Origin: Arachidicoccus sp.
GTDB taxonomy: Bacteria > Bacteroidota > Bacteroidia > Chitinophagales > Chitinophagaceae
Direction of reading: 5' to 3'
Length of the DNA: 64,000 nt
NCBI GenBank assembly: GCA_028283605.1
Contig: JAPWKH010000001.1
Location: forward strand, 22,888-86,887
The translations under genes were made by a program, and so were the position numbers. The notes under the pieces were generated by a model that searched no databases, was not told where the DNA came from, and was given only the letters and a program-made list of their open reading frames with translations. Of this stretch, positions 37,155-46,732 are shown piece after piece. Numbering within the stretch: position 1 is the first letter of the stretch; each line of letters begins with the position of its first letter.

Positions 37155-38510
37155 ATGCAAAAAACATCTTTTAAGCAAGTTGCGCCGTTTTTATTATTAG
37201 TAATTGTGGCTATCGGTTCATTATTTATTCCATCTTATGTAAGTAAATTTGATGTATCTAAATATAATGGCGCAGATATTACATGGATGTTAATTTCTTC
37301 CGCACTGGTTTTTTTAATGACGCCCGGTCTTGCATTCTTTTACGGAGGTATGGTAAATAGAAAAAACATACTTTCTACAATGATTAAAAGCGTTGTGGCT
37401 GCCGGTATCGTTGGCGTATTGTGGGTAGTAATTGGCTTTAGCCTTTGTTTTGGAAACTCTGTTCATGGAATAATAGGATCGCCTTCTACTTATTTTTTCT
37501 TTAAAAGTGTGGCTTCGGGCGAGCCTTGGGGTGGCATGCCAACCATTCCTCTTACTTTATTTTCTGTATTTCAGTTAATGTTCGCTGTTATCACGCCGGG
37601 ATTGGTTGTTGGCGCAGTGGCAGAAAGAATTAAATTTACTTCATATATTTTATTTATTGTATTATTTAGTTTGTTGGTATATGCTCCATTGGCTCACTGG
37701 AGCTGGCATCCCGAAGGATTTTTGGCCAAAATGGGAGCGCTTGATTTTGCGGGCGGAACGGTGGTGCATATTTCCGCAGGTTGTGCGGCATTGGCCGGTG
37801 CAATGGTACTGAAACGCAGGCGCGCGCATATAGATCATATCGAAACACCTCCGGCAAATATTCCTTATGTATTGATCGGAACAGGTTTATTATGGTTTGG
37901 CTGGTTTGGATTTAATGCCGGTTCCGCAGGTTCGGCAGGTCCGTTGGCAGTTTCTGCATTCGCTACTACAAATACTGCTGCTGCAGGTGCAGGATTGTCT
38001 TGGATGTTTTTTGATGTAGTAAGAGGAAAAAAACCTTCTGTGCTTGGATTTTGTATCGGCGCTGTTGTTGGCTTGGTTGCTATTACGCCCGGAGCGGGAT
38101 ATGTTGCCATTCCTCAAAGTATTTTCATCGGTGTGCTGGCATCTATTATTTCTAACTTAGCTGTGCATTTTAAATCCAAATCTAATGTAGACGATACATT
38201 GGATGTGTTTCCTTGTCATGGCGTGGGTGGAATTGTGGGTATGATTTTGACCGGTATATTTGCTACCAAAACAGTAAATGCTGCCGGTGCTGATGGGTTG
38301 TTTTACGGAAATGCAAGTTTCTTTTTTACAGAATTAAAAGCGATAGTAATTGTGGTTCTTTACAGTTTCATCGTATCGTTTCTTATATTTAAATTTATCA
38401 ATTTTATATTGCCGCTCCGAGTAACGGTTGAGGAAGAAGAAATAGGGCTTGATGCCTCTCAGCACGATGAAAAATATTTAGATCCTCCTTCTATAGTACA
38501 GACAGCATAA
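37155..38510 (+). CDS. amtB: Ammonium transporter
   Basis: Inner-membrane ammonium channel of 451 aa with eleven expected transmembrane helices. Family signature DFAGGTVVHISAGCAALAGA (with a pore His), MTPGLAFFYGGMVNRKN, HWSWHPEGFLAKMGALDFAG and FPCHGVGGIVGMILTGIFA (second pore His) are visible. No glnK gene is adjacent. A -7-like TAATTTTG (37,100-37,107) precedes it. A bidirectional terminator follows. Confidence 0.97.
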   Translation: MQKTSFKQVAPFLLLVIVAIGSLFIPSYVSKFDVSKYNGADITWMLISSALVFLMTPGLAFFYGGMVNRKNILSTMIKSVVAAGIVGVLWVVIGFSLCFGNSVHGIIGSPSTYFFFKSVASGEPWGGMPTIPLTLFSVFQLMFAVITPGLVVGAVAERIKFTSYILFIVLFSLLVYAPLAHWSWHPEGFLAKMGALDFAGGTVVHISAGCAALAGAMVLKRRRAHIDHIETPPANIPYVLIGTGLLWFGWFGFNAGSAGSAGPLAVSAFATTNTAAAGAGLSWMFFDVVRGKKPSVLGFCIGAVVGLVAITPGAGYVAIPQSIFIGVLASIISNLAVHFKSKSNVDDTLDVFPCHGVGGIVGMILTGIFATKTVNAAGADGLFYGNASFFFTELKAIVIVVLYSFIVSFLIFKFINFILPLRVTVEEEEIGLDASQHDEKYLDPPSIVQTA

Positions 38511-38541
38511 TAATTAATTACTCACTCGAACTGCTTATTAC

Positions 38542-38568
38542 AAGAGCCGCACATTAGTTGCGGCTCTT
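38542..38568. terminator. Bidirectional terminator between amtB and fmt
   Basis: Perfect 10-bp stem AAGAGCCGCA/TGCGGCTCTT around CATTAGT, followed by TCGTTTT on plus and preceded by A-rich sequence for minus. With the reconstructed fmt stop at 38,598 it falls just outside both genes. Confidence 0.9.
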
Positions 38569-38597
38569 TCGTTTTAAAGTAATTTGAAGATGAAAAC

Positions 38598-39540
38598 TTA
38601 GTTTGATTCTATTTTGTAACCTCTTAAAAAATCTTGGATATTCAATCTTTTTCTTCCCCTCTATCTGTACATCTTTTAAACTGATATATCCATTGCTGCA
38701 GGCAATTTTGAGAAATGTTTTATTGTCGGAAATTATTTTACCTGGCGGTTCATTGTGTTGAATTGTTTCTTTTTCTGCAAAATATATTTTCAATATTTTT
38801 TCTTTCAGCTTTGTAAAAGCAGCCGGAAACGGAGAAAGTCCGCGAATGAGATTGTATATTTCCCCAACAGATTTATCAAAGTTTATCAAACAGGTTTCGG
38901 TAAATATTTTTGGTGCAGTTTTCAGGTTATCTTCGGCAATATCGGTTTGCTTTTTTTCGGTTATATTTCCTGTTGCCAATCCTTTAATTGTTTCCACCAA
39001 AAGTTCAGCACCGATTAATTTCATTTTATCGTGAACTGTTCCGGCAGTATCATTTTCTTCTATCGGAAATTTTTTTTGCAATAAAATATTGCCGGTATCA
39101 ATGGCGTGCTGCAATTTAAATGTGGTAACGCCTGTTTCTTTTTCGCCATTAATTACAGCCCAGTTAATTGGCGCAGCGCCACGATATTGCGGCAACAAAG
39201 AGCCATGCAAATTGATCGTTCCCATCGGTGGCATATTCCACACAACTTCCGGCAACATACGGAAGGCGACTACCACCTGAATATCGGCATGTAGGGATTT
39301 TAATTCTTCAATAAAAACTTCATTCTTGAGCTTATCGGGTTGCAGTAAATGGAGATTGTTTTCTACCGCGAATTTTTTTACAGGGCTTTGCGAAATATGT
39401 AATCCTCTTCCGGAAGCTTTATCAGGTGCAGTAATTACACCTACTATATTTGCGCCGGCCTTTAACAGTGCATCTAAAGAAGCAACTGCAAATTCAGGTG
39501 TTCCCATAAACACAATCCGCAAGTCTTTGAAATCTTTCAT
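38598..39540 (-). CDS. fmt: Methionyl-tRNA formyltransferase, frameshifted near its end
   Basis: Formylates initiator Met-tRNA. Motifs: RIVFMGTPEFAVASLDALL, VVAFRMLPEVVWNMP, NLHGSLLPQYRGAAPINWA (catalytic Asn/His region) and the C-terminal OB-like domain with RGLSPFPAAFT. As sequenced the frame runs to 38,554 and through the terminator. A T5 run at 38,648-38,652 with one base fewer restores the family ending KKRLNIQDFLRGYKIESN and a stop at 38,598, about 313 aa. Another homopolymer error in an important gene. Confidence 0.93.
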
Positions 39541-39564
39541 TATTTTTATTCCGGGTTTCTGAAA

Positions 39565-39996
39565 TTACATTCCGGGAATCAATGCTTTGTCCCAGGGAAT
39601 CATCGCAAGAATAATGATTAGCGAAGCCAAAAATAAGTTGGCTGCTCTTTTATGTTTAGAAGCTTCGGTAATATTTTTTCTGAAAACACCTCTGCCTATT
39701 GTAATCAATACAATTGCTATAAGCATTGCGAAAGGATGTTCAACATATTGCTTCCTTAATGCCGAATTTTGCATAACGGATATGCCGGAAGGAAGATTTT
39801 TTAAATCAATTATCAGTAACACAATTCCCACTACAAATGTAATATGCGCGCAGATCATCAGCCAAAGCCCGAGCTTTTTATCGCTAGTGGAAAATGGTTT
39901 ATTAATGCTTGTGTAATGCCGAACGATATTGATCAGCAAAAGAATCAAAATTGCCCAGCGCAATAAGTTGTGTAAATCCAATAATCCTTTTAGCAT
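39565..39996 (-). CDS. Four-helix membrane protein of unknown function
   Basis: 143 aa with four hydrophobic segments (residues about 12-30, 46-65, 88-106 and 120-136). An HNLLRWAIL motif near the start and HITFVVGIVLLI and HPFAMLIAIVLITIGRG place His residues in or near the helices, recalling small cytochrome-b-like or DUF proteins conserved in Bacteroidota, but I cannot assign a family. It is 25 bases upstream of fmt on the same strand. Confidence 0.7.
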   Translation of the reverse strand: MLKGLLDLHNLLRWAILILLLINIVRHYTSINKPFSTSDKKLGLWLMICAHITFVVGIVLLIIDLKNLPSGISVMQNSALRKQYVEHPFAMLIAIVLITIGRGVFRKNITEASKHKRAANLFLASLIIILAMIPWDKALIPGM

Positions 39997-40307
39997 ACCA
40001 TTATTTTTTAGTGATGCGAAATTACGAAAGTTGAAGATAGAACTTTGAATAATTAGGGATTATAAAATTTAAAAATCATAAATGGTCATAAATAAATTCG
40101 CTTCATGCTTTGACTCTGTCAGTTTTCAATGCGGCATCTATTGATAAAATTTTCACGCTTGCGTGGGGCGAGCTGCTTCATAAATTATTAATGGCTAATT
40201 GGTATTAAACAAAAATTGAAACAAATGAAAAGAGTTTCGATGATTTAATTACATTGAAACTCTTATTGTAACAGATTTAACAATTCGGAATAACAAACAA
40301 CGAACAA
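39997..40307. other. Intergenic, no gene seen
   Basis: 311 bases between the four-helix membrane protein and the nuclease gene. Contains the nuclease's terminator (40,230-40,264) and low-complexity AT-rich sequence; nothing else is supported. Confidence 0.5.
40230..40264 (-). terminator. Terminator after the nuclease gene
   Basis: AAGAGTTTC pairs perfectly with GAAACTCTT, extended by CATCG/C-ATG with one mismatch. Read on the minus strand it is followed by TTC-rich sequence rather than a long T run, so strength is uncertain. Confidence 0.5.
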
Positions 40308-41753
40308 TTAATTGCCGTCTCCGTTTTTGGTTTTTAATGCACTTCTTATATTTTCATCCGTAATGTTTGTGAAGAAGCTGTAGCCGGTAGCTTTTTCAAT
40401 ATTTGCAACGGTGGTAATATATAGCTTCCAGCTTGAATTTTTAACTACATTATTTGTGTTTGGCATATCTACAACAAATAATCTGGCGGTAGAAGAAATT
40501 CTGCTTATATCAGAATTACCTTTCGAAATAACAACTGCGACTTTCCATGTATTTGTCGGTACTGTTACATGCCCGTTATCGATAGTTTTGGAATTTCCAT
40601 AAGAACCGCAATAAATATATGCTTCATTTCCGTTAGATACATAAGTACGAATTGTATCTTCCAGATGTTCCCATGGCCCCTGGTTATTATTCGCTGCTTG
40701 CGGCATCATATTCGTCATTAAAAATGTTGCATCATTTGCGTCTGTTGTTGAGGTTCGGTCTGCGCTGGGGCAGTTGTGGCCTCTGTCATATCCGGAACTG
40801 GTGTAATCGTTTGAGCGTACTTGATACCATCCCGAAGGTAGTCCTGCCCATCCTGCAAAATCATTACCCCGGCCGGCCGAACCTATATCTTCGTTGCCAA
40901 GATGCCAAGCGGTCCAGTTTGGTTTGCCTTGAGACATAGAGTAAGATTCTATATAATAATGCTGATCAAATAAATGATTTTCAGTATTGGAAGGAGTGGA
41001 ATCTGCATTGGAAGGATTCCCTAACAATATATTCGAATTATCGCCCGTAAGCGGTTGTACTACATCATTCGCTGTTACTACTACATATCTCGGTGTTGTA
41101 TCATCGTCATAGTTGGATGGCGGTGTTACTCCAGAACTTGTATCTATCGAAAATCCCGGATTGCCTGTTCCTTTAAATTCTATATCGTCAATATTAATCC
41201 TTTTTCCCGAGGATGATTTTACAATTCTTATTCTTACAGGCACAGTTGAATTAACGGCAAACGAATCTTTATGTAATGTAGTCGTTGTTACATTAATAGC
41301 ACTTCCAAATGTTGAAAATGTCTGCCCACTGTCTGTGCTTATTTGCAATGTATAAGCCGATGCGGCATCGCCTGTGAATAATGCAGATGATATATATAAT
41401 GTCTGCAAGCCGTTTATATTAAAATTGGTCGTAATTGTTCCGGTGCTTTCTATTCTCGCAGACCAGCTTCCATCTTTTGCATCGGAGGTTGAATTGTTAA
41501 GAAGTGCATCCGTTAATGTCCAGATACCGGTAGATAAAGTAGCTGTATCGGGTGGAGAATTATATGCTGCCTTTATACCATATTCAAAATTTTCTGTAAG
41601 GTCATAATTTTTTTTTGACGGATCGCTTCCGTACACTGTATCGGTATTGCTGTTGGTTGGCTGGTTACTGAACCGGATATCTGATTCTTTGGTACATGCA
41701 TACATCAGCATGATTAAAGAACTCAGCATTACGGTTACTTTCAATTTACTCAT
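40308..41753 (-). CDS. Secreted DNA/RNA non-specific endonuclease (NUC1) lipoprotein
   Basis: 481 aa. N-terminal lipoprotein signal LKVTVMLSSLIMLMYAC; a beta-sandwich region (about 60-200) of the choice-of-anchor type (GIWTLTDALLNNSTSDAKDG, INIDDIEFKGTG); then the betabetaalpha-Me nuclease with the catalytic GYDRGHNCPSADRT (DRGH box) and the Mg-binding MTNMMPQAANNNQGPWEHLE. Likely displayed at the outer membrane or exported to digest external DNA and RNA for nutrients or biofilm remodelling. No immunity-like partner adjoins it. Confidence 0.92.
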   Translation of the reverse strand: MSKLKVTVMLSSLIMLMYACTKESDIRFSNQPTNSNTDTVYGSDPSKKNYDLTENFEYGIKAAYNSPPDTATLSTGIWTLTDALLNNSTSDAKDGSWSARIESTGTITTNFNINGLQTLYISSALFTGDAASAYTLQISTDSGQTFSTFGSAINVTTTTLHKDSFAVNSTVPVRIRIVKSSSGKRINIDDIEFKGTGNPGFSIDTSSGVTPPSNYDDDTTPRYVVVTANDVVQPLTGDNSNILLGNPSNADSTPSNTENHLFDQHYYIESYSMSQGKPNWTAWHLGNEDIGSAGRGNDFAGWAGLPSGWYQVRSNDYTSSGYDRGHNCPSADRTSTTDANDATFLMTNMMPQAANNNQGPWEHLEDTIRTYVSNGNEAYIYCGSYGNSKTIDNGHVTVPTNTWKVAVVISKGNSDISRISSTARLFVVDMPNTNNVVKNSSWKLYITTVANIEKATGYSFFTNITDENIRSALKTKNGDGN

Positions 41754-41921
41754 CTATTTGGTTTTGATTTTAGTGATAAAATCACAATTATTTTTACGAA
41801 GAAATGAATTTTATGTGAATTTCACGTTAAGTTAGATTATTATTTTTAGTCTTAGACATTGAAAGAATCAATGTTGGCGTTTTACTTTTTGTTATCTTGC
41901 GGCAAATTCCGGAAAGCAGAT

Positions 41922-43184
41922 ATGAATATCCTCTTAAAAGATGTAACGATTATAGACGCCTCATCTTCTTTTCATTTACAAACAAAAGATATTGCGATTC
42001 AGAACGGAATCATTCATAAAATTGAAAATAATATTCCGTCAAAGGGGAATCCTGAAATAGATTGTAAAAACTATTATATTTCAAATGGCTGGATAGATAT
42101 TTTTTCTCATTTTTCTGATCCCGGCAAGGAATATCGTGAAACGCTAGAGAGTGGCGCAGATGCTGCAATTGCAGGAGGTTTTACAAAAGTTTTTACCGTA
42201 GCTAATACACAGCCTGTAATAGATAATAAAGCGCAGGTAAGTTATATTGTGGAAAAATCGAAATCGCTGCCTGTACAAATATTTCCTGTCGGAGCCATTA
42301 CGCAACATGCAGAAGGAAAAGATTTATCTGAAATGTATGATATGCGCAATGCGGGCGCTGTTGCATTTTCCGACGGATTAAATCCTGTGCAGTCGCCGGG
42401 TTTGTTTTTAAAAGCCTTGCAATATGTAAAAGCTTTTGATGGAATTTTAATACAACAACCATTTGACAATTCTATCGGAACGTTTGGTTTAATCAATGAA
42501 GGAATTGTTTCGACACGTTTGGGTTTGCCCGGCATTCCTGCTGTTGCGGAAGAATTATTGATTCAAAGAGATATAGAATTATTAAAATATACAAACAGCA
42601 AATTGCACATTACCGGCGTATCAACCGCCAAGAGCATTGAACTGATTGCAAAAGCAAAAGCCGAAGGATTATCCATCACTTGCAGTATAGCACCTTATCA
42701 ATTGTATTTTACGGAAGATGATTTATTATCGTATGATACAAATTTAAAAACAATGCCGCCGCTGCGCACTAAACAAGACAGGGATGCATTGAGAAACGCC
42801 GTTGTAAACGGAACGATTGATGCAATAGCTTCGCACCATTTTCCGTTGCACAGCGATGAAAAAAATGTAGAATTTGAATACGCAAAAACAGGCATGACCG
42901 GTTTGCAAACCGTGTATGGTTTGCTGCAGGAATCATTGCCGGAAATATCTCCCGAAAAAATTACGGAACTCTTATATACAAATCCGGCAAATATTTTCGG
43001 TTTGGAAAAATCAATCATTGCAGAAGGTGCGGAGGCAAATCTTACTCTATTCAATCCGAATGGCAAAACAATTCTTACAAAAGAAAATAATAAAAGCAAG
43101 TCTTATAATTCGCCTTTATTCGGGAAAGAATTGAAAGGGAAAGTAATTGCAACGATTTCGAAAAATAATTTATTTATCAATTAA
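41922..43184 (+). CDS. Dihydroorotase-like protein lacking most metal ligands
   Basis: Amidohydrolase-superfamily relative of PyrC. The start at 41,922 (MNILLKDVTIIDASS) is preferred over a TTG at 41,859, which adds 21 unconserved residues. Canonical DxHxHxR reads DIFSHFS (Phe61 for the first His, Ser65 for Arg). The HIxHVST site reads HITGVST, the PHHL site PYQL and the ATDHAPH site ASHHFPLH, so most zinc ligands and the catalytic Asp are missing. Overall length (~420 aa) and GLQTVYGLL are retained. This fits a non-catalytic PyrC'-type protein, such as those that support aspartate carbamoyltransferase, rather than an active enzyme. Confidence 0.82.
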   Translation: MNILLKDVTIIDASSSFHLQTKDIAIQNGIIHKIENNIPSKGNPEIDCKNYYISNGWIDIFSHFSDPGKEYRETLESGADAAIAGGFTKVFTVANTQPVIDNKAQVSYIVEKSKSLPVQIFPVGAITQHAEGKDLSEMYDMRNAGAVAFSDGLNPVQSPGLFLKALQYVKAFDGILIQQPFDNSIGTFGLINEGIVSTRLGLPGIPAVAEELLIQRDIELLKYTNSKLHITGVSTAKSIELIAKAKAEGLSITCSIAPYQLYFTEDDLLSYDTNLKTMPPLRTKQDRDALRNAVVNGTIDAIASHHFPLHSDEKNVEFEYAKTGMTGLQTVYGLLQESLPEISPEKITELLYTNPANIFGLEKSIIAEGAEANLTLFNPNGKTILTKENNKSKSYNSPLFGKELKGKVIATISKNNLFIN

Positions 43185-43198
43185 TAAAACAATGTCGT

Positions 43199-43714
43199 AT
43201 GGAAAAGAAAAAGTCATTAATATGGACGAATGCAATTATTATTGCGCTTATATCCATTATTTACTGGGTTGTACTTTATTTTACTAAAACAATGTCGAAT
43301 GGGGCATTAAGTTCCGTTCAATATTTCATTGTCATCATAGGGCTTGTAATTGTTTGCATACAATATTCAAAATCGCTCAACGGCAATGTAACATTCGGAA
43401 ATCTTTTTGCTTTCGGCTTTAAAACCGGAGCCGCATATACGCTCATACTTTTGCTGTGGACAATATTGGCGTTTAAATTTATTTTCCCCAATCTTACGGA
43501 AGAACTGATACAGCAACAAACAGCCGCCGCTTTAAAGAAAGGATATTCGCAATCAGATATTGATAAAGGCATGGAGTTTACCAGAAAATATATGATGTTA
43601 TTTGCTACCGGCGGCGTAATCATTGTTGATATGATTCTTTCTTTAATAGGCTCATTAATAGGCGCTGCTGTTGCCAAGAAAAATCCGCAGGCAAACAATC
43701 CTTTTGGGCAATAA
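43199..43714 (+). CDS. DUF4199 membrane protein
   Basis: 171 aa with four hydrophobic segments (about 10-30, 38-55, 72-95, 135-158), a KSLNGNVTFGNLFAFGFKTG motif after the second and a C-terminal KKNPQANNPFGQ. This matches DUF4199, a Bacteroidota family of unknown role commonly encoded beside a family 2 glycosyltransferase and a dihydroorotase, as here. The three genes are closely spaced (15 and 30 bases) and probably form an operon. Confidence 0.82.
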   Translation: MEKKKSLIWTNAIIIALISIIYWVVLYFTKTMSNGALSSVQYFIVIIGLVIVCIQYSKSLNGNVTFGNLFAFGFKTGAAYTLILLLWTILAFKFIFPNLTEELIQQQTAAALKKGYSQSDIDKGMEFTRKYMMLFATGGVIIVDMILSLIGSLIGAAVAKKNPQANNPFGQ

Positions 43715-43743
43715 TTTTTATTTTTGAATTTTATTTTTCATTC

Positions 43744-44706
43744 ATGCACAATCCCGATAAATTAGATATTACTGTTGTTGTCCCTTTGTATAATGAAGAA
43801 GAATCTTTGCCTGAGCTGAGCGAATGGATTACAAGAGTAATGAAAGAGAATAATTTTTCTTACGAAGTGATTATGGTTGATGATGGGAGCACCGACGATA
43901 GTTGGCAAGTCGTTCAGGACATTGCAAAAATAAATACCAATTTTAAAGGAATAAAATTTCAGCGCAATTACGGCAAATCCGCTGCTTTGAACGAAGGATT
44001 TAAAGCTGCAAAAGGAGAGATCGTAATAACGATGGATGCCGATATGCAGGACAGCCCTGATGAAATTCCCGAACTGAGAAGAATGATCGTAGAAGACGGC
44101 CATGATTTGGTAAGCGGCTGGAAGAAAAAAAGATATGATAATAAACTGACCAAAAACCTTCCTTCAAAATTGTTTAATGCAACAGCCAGAAAAAGTTCCG
44201 GCATACAATTGCACGATTTCAATTGCGGATTAAAAGCTTATAAAAATAAAGTTGTAAAAAGCATAGAAGTGTATGGCGAAATGCACCGTTATATTCCTGT
44301 GCTGGCAAAGTGGGCAGGCTTCAGAAAAATAGGAGAGAAGCCGGTGGAACATCGTGCGCGCAAATATGGCGTTACTAAGTTTGGTTGGAGCAGATTCGTC
44401 AATGGATTTCTCGATTTAGGAACCATTTCGTTTATAAGCCGCTTCGGGAAACGCCCGATGCACTTTTTTGGATTATACGGCAGTTTGTGTTTTCTTATTG
44501 GTTTTTTTATCAGCGTATATCTTATCGTGATGAAGTTGATAAATGTGCGGGCGGGATTAAGCAACAGCCCTTTATTCTTTATCGGTTTAACGGTGATGAT
44601 TATCGGTATGCAGCTTTTCCTCGCAGGATTTATCGGAGAATTAATTACACGCAATGCCGCCGACAGGAACAATTATCTTATCGAAAAAAAGATTGGCATT
44701 AATTAA
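43744..44706 (+). CDS. Family 2 glycosyltransferase (DPM1/ArnC-like)
   Basis: 320 aa. Catalytic GT-A domain: TVVVPLYNEEESLPELSEWI, MVDDGSTDDSW, KSAALNEGFKAAKGEIVITM, DADMQDSPDEIPEL (DxD-type site) and HRYIPVLAKWAG. Two C-terminal transmembrane helices (about 240-262 and 276-300) anchor it in the inner membrane. It likely transfers a sugar to polyprenyl phosphate; donor unknown. Third gene of the pyrC-like/DUF4199/GT run. Confidence 0.9.
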   Translation: MHNPDKLDITVVVPLYNEEESLPELSEWITRVMKENNFSYEVIMVDDGSTDDSWQVVQDIAKINTNFKGIKFQRNYGKSAALNEGFKAAKGEIVITMDADMQDSPDEIPELRRMIVEDGHDLVSGWKKKRYDNKLTKNLPSKLFNATARKSSGIQLHDFNCGLKAYKNKVVKSIEVYGEMHRYIPVLAKWAGFRKIGEKPVEHRARKYGVTKFGWSRFVNGFLDLGTISFISRFGKRPMHFFGLYGSLCFLIGFFISVYLIVMKLINVRAGLSNSPLFFIGLTVMIIGMQLFLAGFIGELITRNAADRNNYLIEKKIGIN

Positions 44707-44783
44707 AAACTATTAATGATTATTTAGCCAATTAATTAGTTGTTATTTCAAGCCGATATTCAATATTTATTATCCATAATCAT

Positions 44784-45992
44784 ATGTCTCAATTAACTAT
44801 TAGTAAGCGCGGTACGGAAATGCCGGAATCGCCGATACGTAAACTCGTTCCCTATGCGGAAGCGGCAAAAGCAAGAGGTATAAAAGTATATCATTTGAAT
44901 ATCGGCCAGCCAGATATTACTACGCCGCCAAGCATTATGCAAGCTGTTGCGGATGCACACATGCGTGTATTGGAATACAGCCACAGCGCGGGCAATGAAA
45001 GCTATAGAAAAAAGCTTGCGCAATATTATCAAAGAGTAGAAATCGAAGTTGATTATTCCCAAATTTTAATTACTACCGGCGGATCGGAAGCTATTTTATT
45101 CGGGTTTCTTGCATGTTTCGATGCGGGCGATGAAGTAATTATTCCCGAACCTTTTTATGCAAATTACAATGGTTTCGCTATGGAAGCCGGAGTAAAAGTG
45201 GTGCCTGTGCCATCTTCGATTGAAACAGGTTTTGCATTGCCGCCGGTGGCAGATTTTGAAAAATTAATTACTGCAAAAACCAAAGCCATTATCATTTGCA
45301 ATCCAAATAATCCCACAGGTTATTTATACAGCAAAGAAGAAATGGAAACGCTGAAAGATATTGTTCTTAAACACAATTTGTATTTGTTTTCTGACGAAGC
45401 ATATCGTGAATTTTGTTACGAAGGCACTCATTTTTCTGCGCTGCAATTAGAAGGTGTAGATGAAAATGTGGTATTGATGGATACAATCAGTAAACGCTAC
45501 AGCGCATGCGGGGCGCGCATAGGCGCATTTGTTACACGCAATAAAATTTTATTACAGACTGTACTAAAATTTGCGCAAGCAAGATTAAGTCCGCCTACGC
45601 TCGAACAGGTATTAGGCGAGGCTGCAACAGACTTGCCTGAAGATTATTTTAATGAAACTAAGGAAGAATACCGGCGAAGAAGAGATGTTTTGGTAAAAAG
45701 ATTAAATGCAATTGATGGTGTGTATTGCCCCAATCCCGGCGGAGCATTTTATGCCATGGCAAAGCTGCCTGTTCAGAGTGCTGAAGATTTTTGTCAATGG
45801 CTGTTGGAAGATTTTTCCTATAACGGACAAACGGTAATGATGGCGCCGGCGCCGGGTTTCTATGCTACAAAAGGATTGGGAGAAGATGAAGTGCGTTTGG
45901 CATACGTACTCAATGTGGAAGATATAGAGAAATCAATGGATTGTTTAGAGGCAGCATTGAAAGAATATAAGATATTAAATTCCAAACATTAG
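44784..45992 (+). CDS. PLP-dependent class I aminotransferase
   Basis: 402-aa fold-type I aminotransferase. MPESPIRKLVPYAEAAKARG, LNIGQPDITTPPSIM, the NPNNPTGYLYSKEEM substrate loop, FSDEAYREF, the PLP-Lys block DTISKRYSACGARIGAFV and the Arg region near LAYVLNVEDIEKSMDCLEAA. Similar to aspartate/aromatic aminotransferases (AspC group), but the acceptor cannot be told. It follows the GT gene by 77 bases. Confidence 0.92.
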   Translation: MSQLTISKRGTEMPESPIRKLVPYAEAAKARGIKVYHLNIGQPDITTPPSIMQAVADAHMRVLEYSHSAGNESYRKKLAQYYQRVEIEVDYSQILITTGGSEAILFGFLACFDAGDEVIIPEPFYANYNGFAMEAGVKVVPVPSSIETGFALPPVADFEKLITAKTKAIIICNPNNPTGYLYSKEEMETLKDIVLKHNLYLFSDEAYREFCYEGTHFSALQLEGVDENVVLMDTISKRYSACGARIGAFVTRNKILLQTVLKFAQARLSPPTLEQVLGEAATDLPEDYFNETKEEYRRRRDVLVKRLNAIDGVYCPNPGGAFYAMAKLPVQSAEDFCQWLLEDFSYNGQTVMMAPAPGFYATKGLGEDEVRLAYVLNVEDIEKSMDCLEAALKEYKILNSKH

Positions 45993-46162
45993 TTTGTAAT
46001 TTTCGAGTTAAAACAATCGTTTAATATCTTTTATGAGCTCAAAAGTGAATTAAGTAGATAAATTTTATTGTAGCTTTGGTTTATCAATTAGTAGAAATAA
46101 TTCAAGCAGTTCTTTAGAGTAAACTTCACACATCATTAAGGGAAAAATAACATTTGCGAATT

Positions 46163-46267
46163 TAACTTTGTGCAAGTTTCATAGTCTAATAATAAATTTA
46201 GTTTTACCTTTTTTTCATATGGCAAGCAATCGAAGACGGTCTGTGGTTTCCACCACGGACCTTTTTT
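46163..46267 (+). ncRNA. Candidate small transcript with promoter-like site and strong terminator
   Basis: A perfect -7 TAACTTTG (46,163-46,170) is followed about 70 bases later by a strong terminator: GGTCTGTGGT/ACCACGGACC (46,238-46,261, one G-T pair) and six T. No ORF of normal length lies between; a 20-codon ATG frame from 46,220 (MASNRRRSVVSTTDLFYAII) runs into the terminator. It could be a small RNA, a leader remnant, or the readthrough terminator of the aminotransferase. It lies within the 320-bp gap 45,993-46,312; nothing else is seen there. Confidence 0.35.
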
Positions 46268-46312
46268 ATGCAATTATTTGAGATACAGAATACTGCAAAT
46301 CCAAACAATCCA

Positions 46313-46675
46313 CTATTTTATAAATCGAATATTAAAAGGATAACGGTATAATTTTCCTTCCGAAGCGCGGATACCGGCAACAATTACTAATACTAAATTT
46401 ATTATACCTACTATCCACATGAGGAAAATTCCTATTACGGTAATAAATAAAATAATGTAGATAAGCAATAAAGTTATTTGAAAATTCAAAGATTCCTTTG
46501 CCTGATAAGAGACAAATTCAGATTCGTCTTTTTTAATCAAATAAATTATTAACGGAGCAATAAAGGAACTGATAATCGTTATCAGATGTGCAAGCATTCC
46601 CCATGTTTTTTCATCACTTGAAGGAACGTATGGAGGTATTTCTTCATTTCCTAAAAAAGAATTTTGGGTATTCAT
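46313..46675 (-). CDS. DUF4870 small membrane protein
   Basis: 120 aa: a short polar N-terminus, then three hydrophobic segments (about 30-48, 65-85, 88-108) with DEKTWGMLAHLITIISSFIA, PLIIYLIKKDESEFVSYQAK, ESLNFQITLLL and a C-terminal GIRASEGKLYRYPFNIRFIK. These match DUF4870 (Tic20-like) proteins. Function unknown. Single gene transcribed toward the candidate small transcript. Confidence 0.85.
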   Translation of the reverse strand: MNTQNSFLGNEEIPPYVPSSDEKTWGMLAHLITIISSFIAPLIIYLIKKDESEFVSYQAKESLNFQITLLLIYIILFITVIGIFLMWIVGIINLVLVIVAGIRASEGKLYRYPFNIRFIK

Positions 46676-46732
46676 GGCTAAGTAATTTTTTCCGAATTTA
46701 CCGATTGATTTTTATATGACAAATAAAATTAA

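Noticed and set aside
41859..41921. TTG start 21 codons upstream of the dihydroorotase-like gene
   Set aside because: The extra residues do not resemble the family, and MNILLKDVTIIDA is the usual beginning.
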